Source: Halomarinibacterium sedimenti (GTDB lineage Bacteria; Bacteroidota; Bacteroidia; Flavobacteriales; Flavobacteriaceae). Taken from it: 64,000 nucleotides of DNA. The notes under the pieces are model-generated. The model saw only the letters and a program-made list of their open reading frames with translations. It did not search any database and was not told the DNA's origin. Location of the stretch: contig NZ_JAHWDP010000003.1 in NCBI RefSeq assembly GCF_019312585.1, forward strand, positions 248,001 to 312,000, given 5' to 3'. Positions 53,901 through 60,745 of the stretch are shown here, in pieces (the stretch's first letter is position 1; the number at the start of each line of letters is the position of its first letter). A program made the translations under genes and the position numbers.

Positions 53901-54262
53901 CGTGGATGCTTGCTCAAGGAGGATTAACACCTTTAGAAGCATTACAAGCAGCTACCATTAATGCCGCAAATTATATTGGGGCTGGGAACGACATAGGCTC
54001 ACTTAAAAAGGGGAAAATTGCCGATTTGGTAATTCTTTCAGAAAATCCTCTAGAAGATATTGAGAATACGCAAACTATTGAAATGGTCATGGCAAATGGA
54101 CGATTGTACGATGCGAATACTATGGATGAAATTGGAAATCATCCAAAAAAGAGAGCTCCATTTTATTGGGAAAACGAAAAATACAATCAAGCATTTCCTT
54201 GGCATGAAGACACCCAAGGGTTTATGGATGGAGGTTGCAGTTGCCATAATGGGCATAATTAA
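50966..54262 (+). CDS. Secreted beta-propeller amidohydrolase fusion
   Basis: 1098 aa. Signal peptide MRILLSLLALSFTLTIQAQ. The first 650 residues hold TolB/PD40-type blades (SPNGQTIAFDLLGDIYTMP, FSPDGTKISFTSDAGGGDNIWVM, VSPDGKMLAFVKR). The last 400 residues are an imidazolonepropionase-like amidohydrolase (metal-binding VDAHAHIGAF, then later ligands in ATTAHD and related segments; HGQLQGLGAHWE, ENPLEDIENTQTIEM). A short Cys/His-rich tail (CSCHNGHN) ends it. Likely a peptidase- or amidase-type envelope enzyme. It ends a run of hydrolases. Confidence 0.88.
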   Translation: MRILLSLLALSFTLTIQAQKKKDKKEEPQKWDVANPGDDFNYKPHSFTTNEGTWMNLDVSPNGQTIAFDLLGDIYTMPITGGKAKAIRTGIPFEIQPRFSPDGTKISFTSDAGGGDNIWVMNVDGSDAKQVTKEDFRLLNNAVWTPDGNFLIARKHFTSGRSLGAGEMWQYHITGGSGLQLTKRKNDQQDVNEPFVSADGKYLYYSEDVYPGGYFQYNKDPNKQIYAIQRYSFEDGKTETITGGPGGAARPAVSPDGKMLAFVKRVRTKSVLYIHNLETGEEWPIYDSLNKDQQEAWAIFGVYPNFDWMPNNTELVFWSGGKILKININTLAITNIQFEADVTIDLAETVHFNTPIEDSLFTPKMIRQAVTSPNGKTLVFQALGHLWKKELPNGTPQRLTASSDFEFEPSFSPNGNDIVYVTWNDLEKGAIMKISLQGGTPVKLSSNKGIYRTPSYAPNGSTIVFQKENGNLDQGRSFTKEAGIYTMNTNGGNEKKITENGEFPLFSKDGKRIFLQTGGSYFGALTKKLISVNLNGNDEKEHISSKYANRLVPSPDNNWIAFIHLHKVYIAPLIMNGQSIDIDNKSSFAPISQLTKDAGTSLHWSADSKKVNWTLGDEYFSNDIKDRFTFLPNSPKEVPEMQSQGIKIGLTAPVDKPSGKIAFTNARIITLEGATVIENGTLVVNQNRIESVGETSKITIPTDAKVYDLKGKTIIPGLVDAHAHIGAFRGGLTVQQNWQFMANLAFGVTTAHDPSANTETVFTLSELQKNGQLVGPRLYSTGFILYGADADIKALVNNLEDARSSIRRTKAFGAKSVKSYNQPRREQRQQVLKAARELGINVVPEGGSTFYHNITMVIDGHTGVEHNIPVAPVYKDVLEIWGKSGTGYTPTLIVNYGGLNGEYYFYQRDNVWENEKLLKFTPRAIIDSRSRHRTMVPNEEYDNGHILVSNTTKALSDAGVKVNMGAHGQLQGLGAHWETWMLAQGGLTPLEALQAATINAANYIGAGNDIGSLKKGKIADLVILSENPLEDIENTQTIEMVMANGRLYDANTMDEIGNHPKKRAPFYWENEKYNQAFPWHEDTQGFMDGGCSCHNGHN

Positions 54263-54302
54263 TTTTTGAGCAATTATCATTTACAAATTACATAGTTTGT
54301 AC

Positions 54303-54310
54303 TATATTTG
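54303..54310 (+). promoter_or_regulatory. -7 promoter element TATATTTG before the structured RNA
   Basis: Matches TAnnTTTG exactly. A transcript would begin near 54317 and enter the structured RNA directly. No clear -33 TTTG. Confidence 0.6.
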
Positions 54311-54316
54311 ATAACC

Positions 54317-54418
54317 ATTAAAAAAAGGCACCTGTATTTAAGTGACCAGCCGTCTCCCCAGACCAAAACTTTAATGTTTTTGTCAGCTGGTTAATAAGCT
54401 TAAAAAGGGTGCCGTTTT
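54317..54418 (+). ncRNA. Candidate structured RNA (or structured leader of the DUF3291 gene)
   Basis: About 100 nt. GGCACC (54327-54332) pairs with GGTGCC (54408-54413) and closes the whole element, followed by TTTTATTTTT. Inside, ACCAGC / GCTGGT (54345-54350, 54386-54391) closes a second stem. Within it two hairpins compete: GTCT-CCCC-AGAC (54352-54363) and a 9-bp stem GACCAAAAC / GTTTTTGTC (54361-54384). The two alternatives share bases, as in a switch. The stem begins about 10 nt after the predicted start. The next gene starts at 54429. I cannot assign a family; SRP, 6S and known riboswitch motifs were not seen. Confidence 0.55.
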
Positions 54419-54428
54419 ATTTTTGAAA

Positions 54429-54860
54429 ATGTATCTAGCACAACTAAACATAGCACACGCCATTGCTCCCATGGATAGTCCTATTATGGCAGACTTTGTA
54501 AATAATACAAACCGAATCAATGCCCTTGCCGAAAAAAGTCCTGGATTTATTTGGAGACTTACCGATGATCAAGGGGAGAATGCCTACTCTATTCAAGTCT
54601 TTGACGACCCAGCAATGTTAACCAATATGAGTGTTTGGAAAGATCGAGAAAGCCTTTTTAACTATGTATATAGTACCGATCATGTTGAAATCTTTAAGCG
54701 AAAAAAAGAATGGTTTTCAAAATTAAAAGGTATGCATATGGTCCTTTGGTATATTGAAGAAGGACATATCCCTATGCTTGCTGAAGGCAAAGAACGTCTA
54801 GAATACCTTCAAAAATACGGTGAAAGTGAATATGCTTTCACATTTAAAAGCAAGTTTTAA
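54429..54860 (+). CDS. DUF3291 family protein
   Basis: 143 aa from the ATG at 54429; an in-frame TTG two codons earlier is possible. MYLAQLNIAHAIAPMDSPIMADFVNNTNRINALAEKSPGFIWRLTDD and FDDPAMLTNMSVWKDRESLFNYVY follow the DUF3291 family (dimeric ferredoxin-like fold, related to antibiotic-biosynthesis monooxygenase folds). Function unknown. It starts 10 nt after the structured RNA candidate, so the RNA could control it. A terminator follows directly. Confidence 0.8.
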   Translation: MYLAQLNIAHAIAPMDSPIMADFVNNTNRINALAEKSPGFIWRLTDDQGENAYSIQVFDDPAMLTNMSVWKDRESLFNYVYSTDHVEIFKRKKEWFSKLKGMHMVLWYIEEGHIPMLAEGKERLEYLQKYGESEYAFTFKSKF

Positions 54861-54887
54861 AATGAGAGGTTAGCTACCTCATTTTTT
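54861..54887 (+). terminator. Rho-independent terminator after the DUF3291 gene
   Basis: AATGA..GGT / ACC..TCATT stem with a 2-nt bulge and a five-nt loop, followed by six T. It starts on the base right after the stop codon. Confidence 0.7.
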
Positions 54888-54924
54888 GTAAATTCACTTA
54901 TTCAATTATAAAAACCAATTCCTT

Positions 54925-55986
54925 ATGAAAAAGGTATTTGCAATTTTGTTTACAGTATTTATAGGTATTTCATGTGAAAATCATGCTGAAAAATCTTCAG
55001 AAAAAAAATGTCCAGAAAACACCTATTGGTCCTTTGAAGGACGAGATGATCAAGCCACTGGCGGAATTAAAATGATTCCCATTGAAACCCCAAAAGGAAC
55101 CTTCAATGTTTGGACAAAACGGATTGGAAACAACCCCGCCATTAAAGTATTATTATTACATGGAGGTCCAGGGATGACCCATGAGATTTACGAAAGTTTT
55201 GACGGCTTTTTTCCGCAGGAAGGAATTGAATATTATTACTACGACCAATTAGGGAGTTATTATAGCGATCAACCTGAAGATTTGAGTTTATGGGATACCG
55301 CACGATTTGTGGAAGAAGTTGAACAAGTGAGAAAAGCCCTTGATTTAACTAATGATAATTTTTACCTATTTGGGCAATCTTGGGGTGGCATTCTTGCCCT
55401 GGAATACGCTTTAAAATATCAAGACAACCTGAAAGGCTTAATCATTTCTAACATGGTGCCTTCCATTCCAGATTATATGAAATACAATGAAGAAGTACTA
55501 GCGCCACAATTACCCAAAGAGGTACTCGATAAAATTATGCAATACGAGGCAGCCGAAGATTACGGGAATCAAGAATATTTAGATTTAATTGTACAGCATT
55601 ATTATCCAAAACACGTGATAAGATTACCTCCAGAAAAATGGCCTAATTCTCTTAACAGAGGATTTTCACATCTAAATCCCGATGTATACGTTACCATGCA
55701 AGGTCCAAGTGAATTTGGAGTAAAAGGCGATGCTACTTTAAAAAACTGGGATGTAAAAGATAAGTTGAATACGATCACTGTACCTACTCTTTCTATTGGT
55801 GCACAATACGATACGATGGACCCTAAACAAATGGAATGGCTTGCCAATGAAGTTCAAAATGGAAGGTATTTACATTGCCCAAACGGTAGTCATTTGTCGC
55901 AATACGATGACAAAGAGCATTTCTTTCCTGGGCTTGTTTCATTTATAAAAGATGTAGATACAGGAGCTTTTCCAAAAGAGAAATAG
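54925..55986 (+). CDS. Proline iminopeptidase-like alpha/beta hydrolase lipoprotein
   Basis: 353 aa. Lipobox GISC (Cys17) gives a lipid anchor. The alpha/beta hydrolase domain follows: HGGPGMTHEIYE (HGGPG oxyanion motif), nucleophile GQSWGG and acid/base regions AQYDTMDP and NGSHLSQYD. The HGGPG and GQSWGG forms match S33 prolyl aminopeptidases. It probably cleaves N-terminal prolyl residues or similar amides in the periplasm. Confidence 0.88.
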   Translation: MKKVFAILFTVFIGISCENHAEKSSEKKCPENTYWSFEGRDDQATGGIKMIPIETPKGTFNVWTKRIGNNPAIKVLLLHGGPGMTHEIYESFDGFFPQEGIEYYYYDQLGSYYSDQPEDLSLWDTARFVEEVEQVRKALDLTNDNFYLFGQSWGGILALEYALKYQDNLKGLIISNMVPSIPDYMKYNEEVLAPQLPKEVLDKIMQYEAAEDYGNQEYLDLIVQHYYPKHVIRLPPEKWPNSLNRGFSHLNPDVYVTMQGPSEFGVKGDATLKNWDVKDKLNTITVPTLSIGAQYDTMDPKQMEWLANEVQNGRYLHCPNGSHLSQYDDKEHFFPGLVSFIKDVDTGAFPKEK

Positions 55987-56103
55987 CCGATTAATATTTC
56001 AGTTTATCGAAAACCATATTAATTTTAAGTAAAGTTACTCACTAGTATTGGGTTCCTAAACGAAAAATTGTAACTTTAAGTCGAAATTTAAATTTACAAA
56101 ACA

Positions 56104-56481
56104 ATGATTAAAGCAAAATACCAAAGCGTTCTCGATTTAGGTGAGAAATTAAACATCCAAGATGGCGACGTTAAAGAAGAAGGAGGAAAATTAAAAGTGT
56201 GGGGAACTGCAGCAACTCCATACCACAAAAACTTACTTTGGGATGAGATTAAAAAAGTTGGAGGTGAAAACCCAAATGATATTATGGCCGATATTAAAGT
56301 AGCAGATGAGTCTGTGTATGCTAGACATACGGTTGCTAGCGGAGAGTCTTTAAGTAAAATTGCTAAGCACTACTACGGAAATGCCATGAAATACAATGCT
56401 ATTTTTGATGCAAACCGAAACTTACTTTCAAACCCTGATGTAATCCATCCAGGGCAAGAGTTAGTTATTCCTCATTTATAA
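56104..56481 (+). CDS. Kbp-like LysM protein
   Basis: 125 aa, no signal peptide. An N-terminal BON-like part (LNIQDGDVKEEGGKLKVWGTA) is followed by a LysM domain (RHTVASGESLSKIAKHYYGNAMKYNAIFDANRNLL ... VIHPGQELVIP). The order matches E. coli Kbp (YgaU), a cytosolic potassium-binding protein. A peptidoglycan role is unlikely without export. A strong terminator follows. Confidence 0.82.
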   Translation: MIKAKYQSVLDLGEKLNIQDGDVKEEGGKLKVWGTAATPYHKNLLWDEIKKVGGENPNDIMADIKVADESVYARHTVASGESLSKIAKHYYGNAMKYNAIFDANRNLLSNPDVIHPGQELVIPHL

Positions 56482-56500
56482 GAAATTATCTTGTAATTTT

Positions 56501-56526
56501 AATCCCGCCGCGAGCGGGATTTTTTT
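56501..56526 (+). terminator. Terminator that runs into the next start codon
   Basis: AATCCCGC / GCGGGATT around CGCGA with a T-run that ends at 56526. The next ATG starts at 56527. Confidence 0.85.
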
Positions 56527-57288
56527 ATGGAATTTTTTACCGAAATATCAATTTGGTTACTTATTGGCTTGTTCGTTCTTGGAGCAGCCACATTTACACT
56601 ATCTACCATAAGCGGTGGTGGTGGTGCTATGATGCAAATTCCTATTCTTAACTTTCTTATAGGTACTTCACAAACAGCACCCGTTATCAATTTAGGTGCT
56701 TTTATTAGCAGACCCGCACGGATTGCCCTTTTCTGGAAATACATTAACTGGAAGGTATTTTGGTATTTTGTACCCTCTGCTATGATTGGAGCACTCATAG
56801 CAGCTTGGTTTTTTTCTGAAGCAAAAATTTATTGGATCCAAATAGTTGTTGGGTTATTCTTAATTAGTACCTTTTTACAGTATCGCTTCGGAAAGAAGGA
56901 ACGTTCTTTTACGGTTCATCTTTGGTATTTTATTCCGTTAGGGTTTATTATTTCAATTATAGGAACCTTTACAGGAGGCATGGGCCCCATTCTTAATCCC
57001 TTTTTAATGAATGTAGGCATTGATAAAGAAGAATTGGTTGCCACAAAAGCAGCCCAATCTTTCTTTTTAGGCCTTTCTCAAGTAAGTGGTTATACTTTTT
57101 TTGGATTATTGAGCAAAGAACTTTGGATTTATGGAATTGTCTTAGGATTAGGAGCCTCCTTAGGTAATTACTTCGGAAAGAGAATTCTAAAAAAGATGAG
57201 CAAACTTTCCTTTAGAAGATGGGTGATTGCCATTATGGTACTTAGTGGATTTGTAATCCTTATAAAAGCTGTTGCAGAGATGGTATAA
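56527..57288 (+). CDS. TSUP (TauE/SafE) family permease, full length
   Basis: 253 aa with about eight hydrophobic helices and the two TSUP repeats: TLSTISGGGGAMMQIPIL near the start and GTFTGGMGPILNPFLMNVG in the second half. Anion export (sulfite or related) is the known role of the family. Substrate unknown. Its ATG lies directly at the end of the upstream terminator T-run, so its own promoter must overlap it or it is made by readthrough. Confidence 0.88.
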   Translation: MEFFTEISIWLLIGLFVLGAATFTLSTISGGGGAMMQIPILNFLIGTSQTAPVINLGAFISRPARIALFWKYINWKVFWYFVPSAMIGALIAAWFFSEAKIYWIQIVVGLFLISTFLQYRFGKKERSFTVHLWYFIPLGFIISIIGTFTGGMGPILNPFLMNVGIDKEELVATKAAQSFFLGLSQVSGYTFFGLLSKELWIYGIVLGLGASLGNYFGKRILKKMSKLSFRRWVIAIMVLSGFVILIKAVAEMV

Positions 57289-57322
57289 AAAAAATCGCTT
57301 CCTTAAAATTGTAAGGAAGCGA
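57286..57322 (-). terminator. Terminator of the Hsp20 gene
   Basis: TCGCTTCCTTA / TAAGGAAGCGA, 11-bp perfect stem; on the minus strand an eight-T run follows. The T-run overlaps the stop of the convergent TSUP gene. Confidence 0.85.
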
Positions 57323-57349
57323 CCCATAAAAAATTACACATTTAGAAAC

Positions 57350-57826
57350 TTAGCTAATTTTTATAATCTTAGCTGGTTTTTTCTTTGCTTCTTCTTTCTT
57401 TGGAAGCACTAAGCTTAAAATACCGTCTTGATACTTCGCTTTTACTTTTTCACTATCTACAGACTCTGGTAGTGTGAAACTGCGTTTAAATGAAGAATAT
57501 TCAAATTCTCGTCGTGTATAATGTTCCTTTTCGGTTTCATTTTTAAGCTCCATTTCAGAAGAAATAGATAGTACTTGATTGTCAATTTCAATATTGAAAT
57601 CTTCTTTTTTCATTCCAGGTGCAGCTAATTCTACTGTAAAATCTTCCGCAGTTTCTAAAATATTCACTTTTGGAAGACTTAAGCCTGTATTAAAATTCGA
57701 TTTAAATACGCTTGGCAAATCATTGCTAAACATTTCATCGATCCAAGAGGACCAAGTAGGAAATGTACCTGTTAATCCAGTGTTTGCCAAACTTCCATTT
57801 CTTTCACTTTTAATTAGATTACTCAT
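57350..57826 (-). CDS. Small heat-shock protein Hsp20 / alpha-crystallin
   Basis: 158 aa. The alpha-crystallin domain spans about 50-145: NILETAEDFTVELAAPGMKKEDFNIEIDNQVLSISSE and YSSFKRSFTLPESVDSEKVKAKYQDGILSLVLPKKEE. The A-x-x-x-x-G-x-L-type motif is DGILSLVLP. A Lys-rich C-terminus ends in IIKIS, the I-x-I/V assembly motif. It is an ATP-independent holdase. Confidence 0.95.
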   Translation of the reverse strand: MSNLIKSERNGSLANTGLTGTFPTWSSWIDEMFSNDLPSVFKSNFNTGLSLPKVNILETAEDFTVELAAPGMKKEDFNIEIDNQVLSISSEMELKNETEKEHYTRREFEYSSFKRSFTLPESVDSEKVKAKYQDGILSLVLPKKEEAKKKPAKIIKIS

Positions 57827-58002
57827 AATTTAAAAATTTTAGTTCAACAATTAGTTTATAATTTCAACAATAAATAAACAAAATATATTCCAAAGTAGAA
57901 GTTTGAGACAGCTACTTGAAGTTTTAAAATTTCTTTAATATTTTCTTTGCATTTTAGAGCTAAAAATGAAAAAATGTCACTGAAAAATTTTCAGTTCTGT
58001 CA

Positions 58003-59466
58003 TTATAGGCCACTAATATAACCCCCGTAGACATCTCGAAAATGAAGTCCGTCACCCAGATGATGACGACTCAATTTTTTATATTCTGAAAGTGCCCACA
58101 ATACAAATTCTTTAAAGAAATAGCGATCCTCTTCAGCTATATCTGGAACATGATTTTGAAGTAAGCTTTCTAAGGGACTTATACTATCCAATTTTTCTTT
58201 GTATTCGCTATCTGTCATGGCATCTAGTAACTCAAATCCACTTTGTTCAAAAAACCAACTCACCAGTTCGTCGTAAGGGTCTATATCAGTATCTTTTTTT
58301 AACTTTTCAATTTTCGGGAAATATCCCAAAAACTGTTTTTTAATAGCACTTGCGATGAGCAATTGTGCCACCTGCGAAGCGCCCTCCTGCTCTCCTTCAT
58401 ACACCAATTCTACTTTACCCGTAATGGCAGGGATAATTCCCATAAAATCTCCTAGTCGAACCGTGGTTTCAATATCCCCATTTTGCAAGACTCTACGCTC
58501 TGCAGTACTTAATAAATTTTCGAAAGCGGTGATGCTTAGTCGTGCACTCACACCACTTTTAGCATCGATAAATTCACTTTCACGTGCTTCAAAACTGATC
58601 TGTTCTAAAATATCTTTTGCCAAATTGGGAACATACACATTCTCTTTTTCTGCAATGGCCTTTGCTGTTTCTTGTTCTGTGATGGTTCTGGCTGTTTGAA
58701 TATCCTCAGGGTAATGCGTTAATATTTGAGAACCTATCCTGTCTTTTAGTGGAGTTACGATACTTCCACGATTGGTGTAATCTTCTGGATTGGCTGTAAA
58801 TACAAACTGAATATCCAATGGCAATCGTAATTTAAATCCTCTTATTTGCACATCCCCTTCTTGCAAAATATTAAAAAGTGCCACTTGAATACGTGCTTGC
58901 AAATCGGGAAGTTCGTTAATCACAAAAATACATCGGTTTGCTCTAGGGATCATCCCAAAATGAATCACTCTATCGTCTGCATATGTCAACTTTAAATTTG
59001 CAGCTTTTATGGGGTCGACATCCCCAATTAAATCGGCTACAGTAACATCTGGAGTGGCTAATTTTTCTGCAAATCGGTCCTCTCTATGTAACCAAGAAAC
59101 GGGAGTTTCATCACCTAATTCGTGCAACAACGTCTTGGCAAATCGAGAGATTGGATGAAATGGATCGTCATTTATTTCACTACCAGACACTACAGGAATG
59201 TATTCATCCAAAAAGGAAATCATTTGCCGGGCTAAACGTGTTTTAGCTTGTCCTCGTAATCCTAATAAATTAATGTTATGCTTAGAAAGAATGGCACGTT
59301 CTAATTCTGGAATCACTGAAAACTCATAGCCATGAATGCCTTCAAAGGTGGTTTCTTTTTTTATAATCTTTTGCAGCAAATTTTGGCGAAGTTCTTCTTT
59401 AATCCCTTTGGATTGATAGCCAGTTTTTTTTAATTCCCCGAAGGTTTTTATGTTTTCAATATTCAT
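58003..59466 (-). CDS. MoxR/BchI-type AAA ATPase
   Basis: 487 aa. The AAA+ core starts near residue 65: LLGLRGQAKTRLARQM is the Walker A-like loop (GxxGQxKT), CIFVINELPDLQARIQVALFNILQEGDVQIRG is Walker B and sensor region, and FTANPEDYTNRGSIVTPLKDRIGSQILTHYPED contains sensor I and the arginine finger. The C-terminal helical lid follows. The set matches magnesium-chelatase subunit I-like MoxR ATPases, which work with a VWA partner. The next gene upstream encodes such a VWA protein, 2 nt away. Confidence 0.88.
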   Translation of the reverse strand: MNIENIKTFGELKKTGYQSKGIKEELRQNLLQKIIKKETTFEGIHGYEFSVIPELERAILSKHNINLLGLRGQAKTRLARQMISFLDEYIPVVSGSEINDDPFHPISRFAKTLLHELGDETPVSWLHREDRFAEKLATPDVTVADLIGDVDPIKAANLKLTYADDRVIHFGMIPRANRCIFVINELPDLQARIQVALFNILQEGDVQIRGFKLRLPLDIQFVFTANPEDYTNRGSIVTPLKDRIGSQILTHYPEDIQTARTITEQETAKAIAEKENVYVPNLAKDILEQISFEARESEFIDAKSGVSARLSITAFENLLSTAERRVLQNGDIETTVRLGDFMGIIPAITGKVELVYEGEQEGASQVAQLLIASAIKKQFLGYFPKIEKLKKDTDIDPYDELVSWFFEQSGFELLDAMTDSEYKEKLDSISPLESLLQNHVPDIAEEDRYFFKEFVLWALSEYKKLSRHHLGDGLHFRDVYGGYISGL

Positions 59467-59468
59467 AG

Positions 59469-60608
59469 TTATCGTATTCTTTTTCTTCTATTTTGTTCGT
59501 AATCTGTAAAAATCATTTCGCCCAATCCCTTCAATCCTGTATAAAAGGCTTTTCCCATATTTGCCGCAGTAAAATGATCCACAAATTGCATCAAATAAGG
59601 ATCCTCTGCAATCATAAATGTAGTAATGGGAATATGTAGTTTTCGTGCTTGACGCGCCATCATATAGCATTTATTTACTATATGCTCATCCAATCCCACA
59701 CTATTTTTATAATAGCGACCATCGGGTAATTGAATGCAACTAGGTTTCCCGTCGGTAATCATAAAAATTTGTTTGTTAGTATTTCGCTTTCGACGCAGCA
59801 TATCCATGGCTAACTGCAAACCTGCCACTGTATTGGTATGGTAAGGCCCTACATTTAAATAAGGTAAATCTTTAATATCTATAGGCCAAGCATCGTTTCC
59901 AAATACCAAAATATCCAAAGTGTCTTTAGGATAGCGAGTGGTAATTAATTCGGAAAGTGCCATCGCTACCTTTTTGGCTGGTGTGATACGGTCTTCACCA
60001 TAAAGAATCATACTATGGCTAATATCTATCATTAATACCGTACTCATCTGGGCTTTATACATGGTTTCCTCTACTACCAAATCATTTTCGGTTAATAGGA
60101 AATCATCAAAACCGTGATTAATTTGAGCGTTCTTTAAACTCTCAGTCATTGAAATTTGCTCCAAGGCATCCCCAAATTGATAGCTTCGGAACTCCCCAGC
60201 ATGCTCATCGCCCTGTCCCGTATATTTTGTTTTATGATTACCCCCTGTGCTCCGTTTTAACTTCCCGAAAATTTGTTCTAGAGCTCTTTTCCGGAGGGAA
60301 CGTTCTAGTTTTTCAGACATTTTTAAATTACTATCGCTATCACCACTCCCCTGTCCATTGGGTCTAATCTCTTCGCGGATGTAACCTTTGGTTTTTAAAT
60401 CTTCAATAAAATCGTCGATGGAGTAATCTTTTGTGGTAAGTTTATATTCTTCATCCAACTGTCGAAGCCACTCAATCGCTTCATCAAAATCACCCGACGT
60501 ATAGGTAATAAGTTCTTGAAAGACTTCAAATAAACGCTCAAAAGGAGATTGCTCCTTGGGAATGTGTTTTGTAAAAACAAACCCCGAAAGCCTATTTTTC
60601 TTTTTCAT
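59469..60608 (-). CDS. VWA-domain protein, partner of the MoxR/BchI-type ATPase
   Basis: 379 aa. The C-terminal half is a von Willebrand A domain with a complete MIDAS motif: VLMIDISHSMILYGED (DxSxS) and MITDGKPSCIQLPDG (the second Asp). The N-terminal part is helical and charged. With the ATPase 2 nt downstream this matches MoxR-VWA or chelatase I/D pairs, used for metal insertion or protein remodelling. Target unknown; no chelatase H subunit is seen. Confidence 0.85.
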   Translation of the reverse strand: MKKKNRLSGFVFTKHIPKEQSPFERLFEVFQELITYTSGDFDEAIEWLRQLDEEYKLTTKDYSIDDFIEDLKTKGYIREEIRPNGQGSGDSDSNLKMSEKLERSLRKRALEQIFGKLKRSTGGNHKTKYTGQGDEHAGEFRSYQFGDALEQISMTESLKNAQINHGFDDFLLTENDLVVEETMYKAQMSTVLMIDISHSMILYGEDRITPAKKVAMALSELITTRYPKDTLDILVFGNDAWPIDIKDLPYLNVGPYHTNTVAGLQLAMDMLRRKRNTNKQIFMITDGKPSCIQLPDGRYYKNSVGLDEHIVNKCYMMARQARKLHIPITTFMIAEDPYLMQFVDHFTAANMGKAFYTGLKGLGEMIFTDYEQNRRKRIR

Positions 60609-60745
60609 ACTTTAAAAAATACTATTTTATAAAGTAAAAAATAGCAGCCTTAACAAGCTTTTAGGAATATGCAATCAATATTTTAGTAACTTTAAAAACC
60701 AAAAAAATAGTAACCACCAAAAATCTCCCTTTCGGGACCTTCAAA

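Noticed and set aside
54317..54418. SRP (4.5S), 6S or a known riboswitch
   Set aside because: The GGAA apical loop of SRP, the long bulged 6S rod and familiar riboswitch core motifs are not visible. The family is left open.
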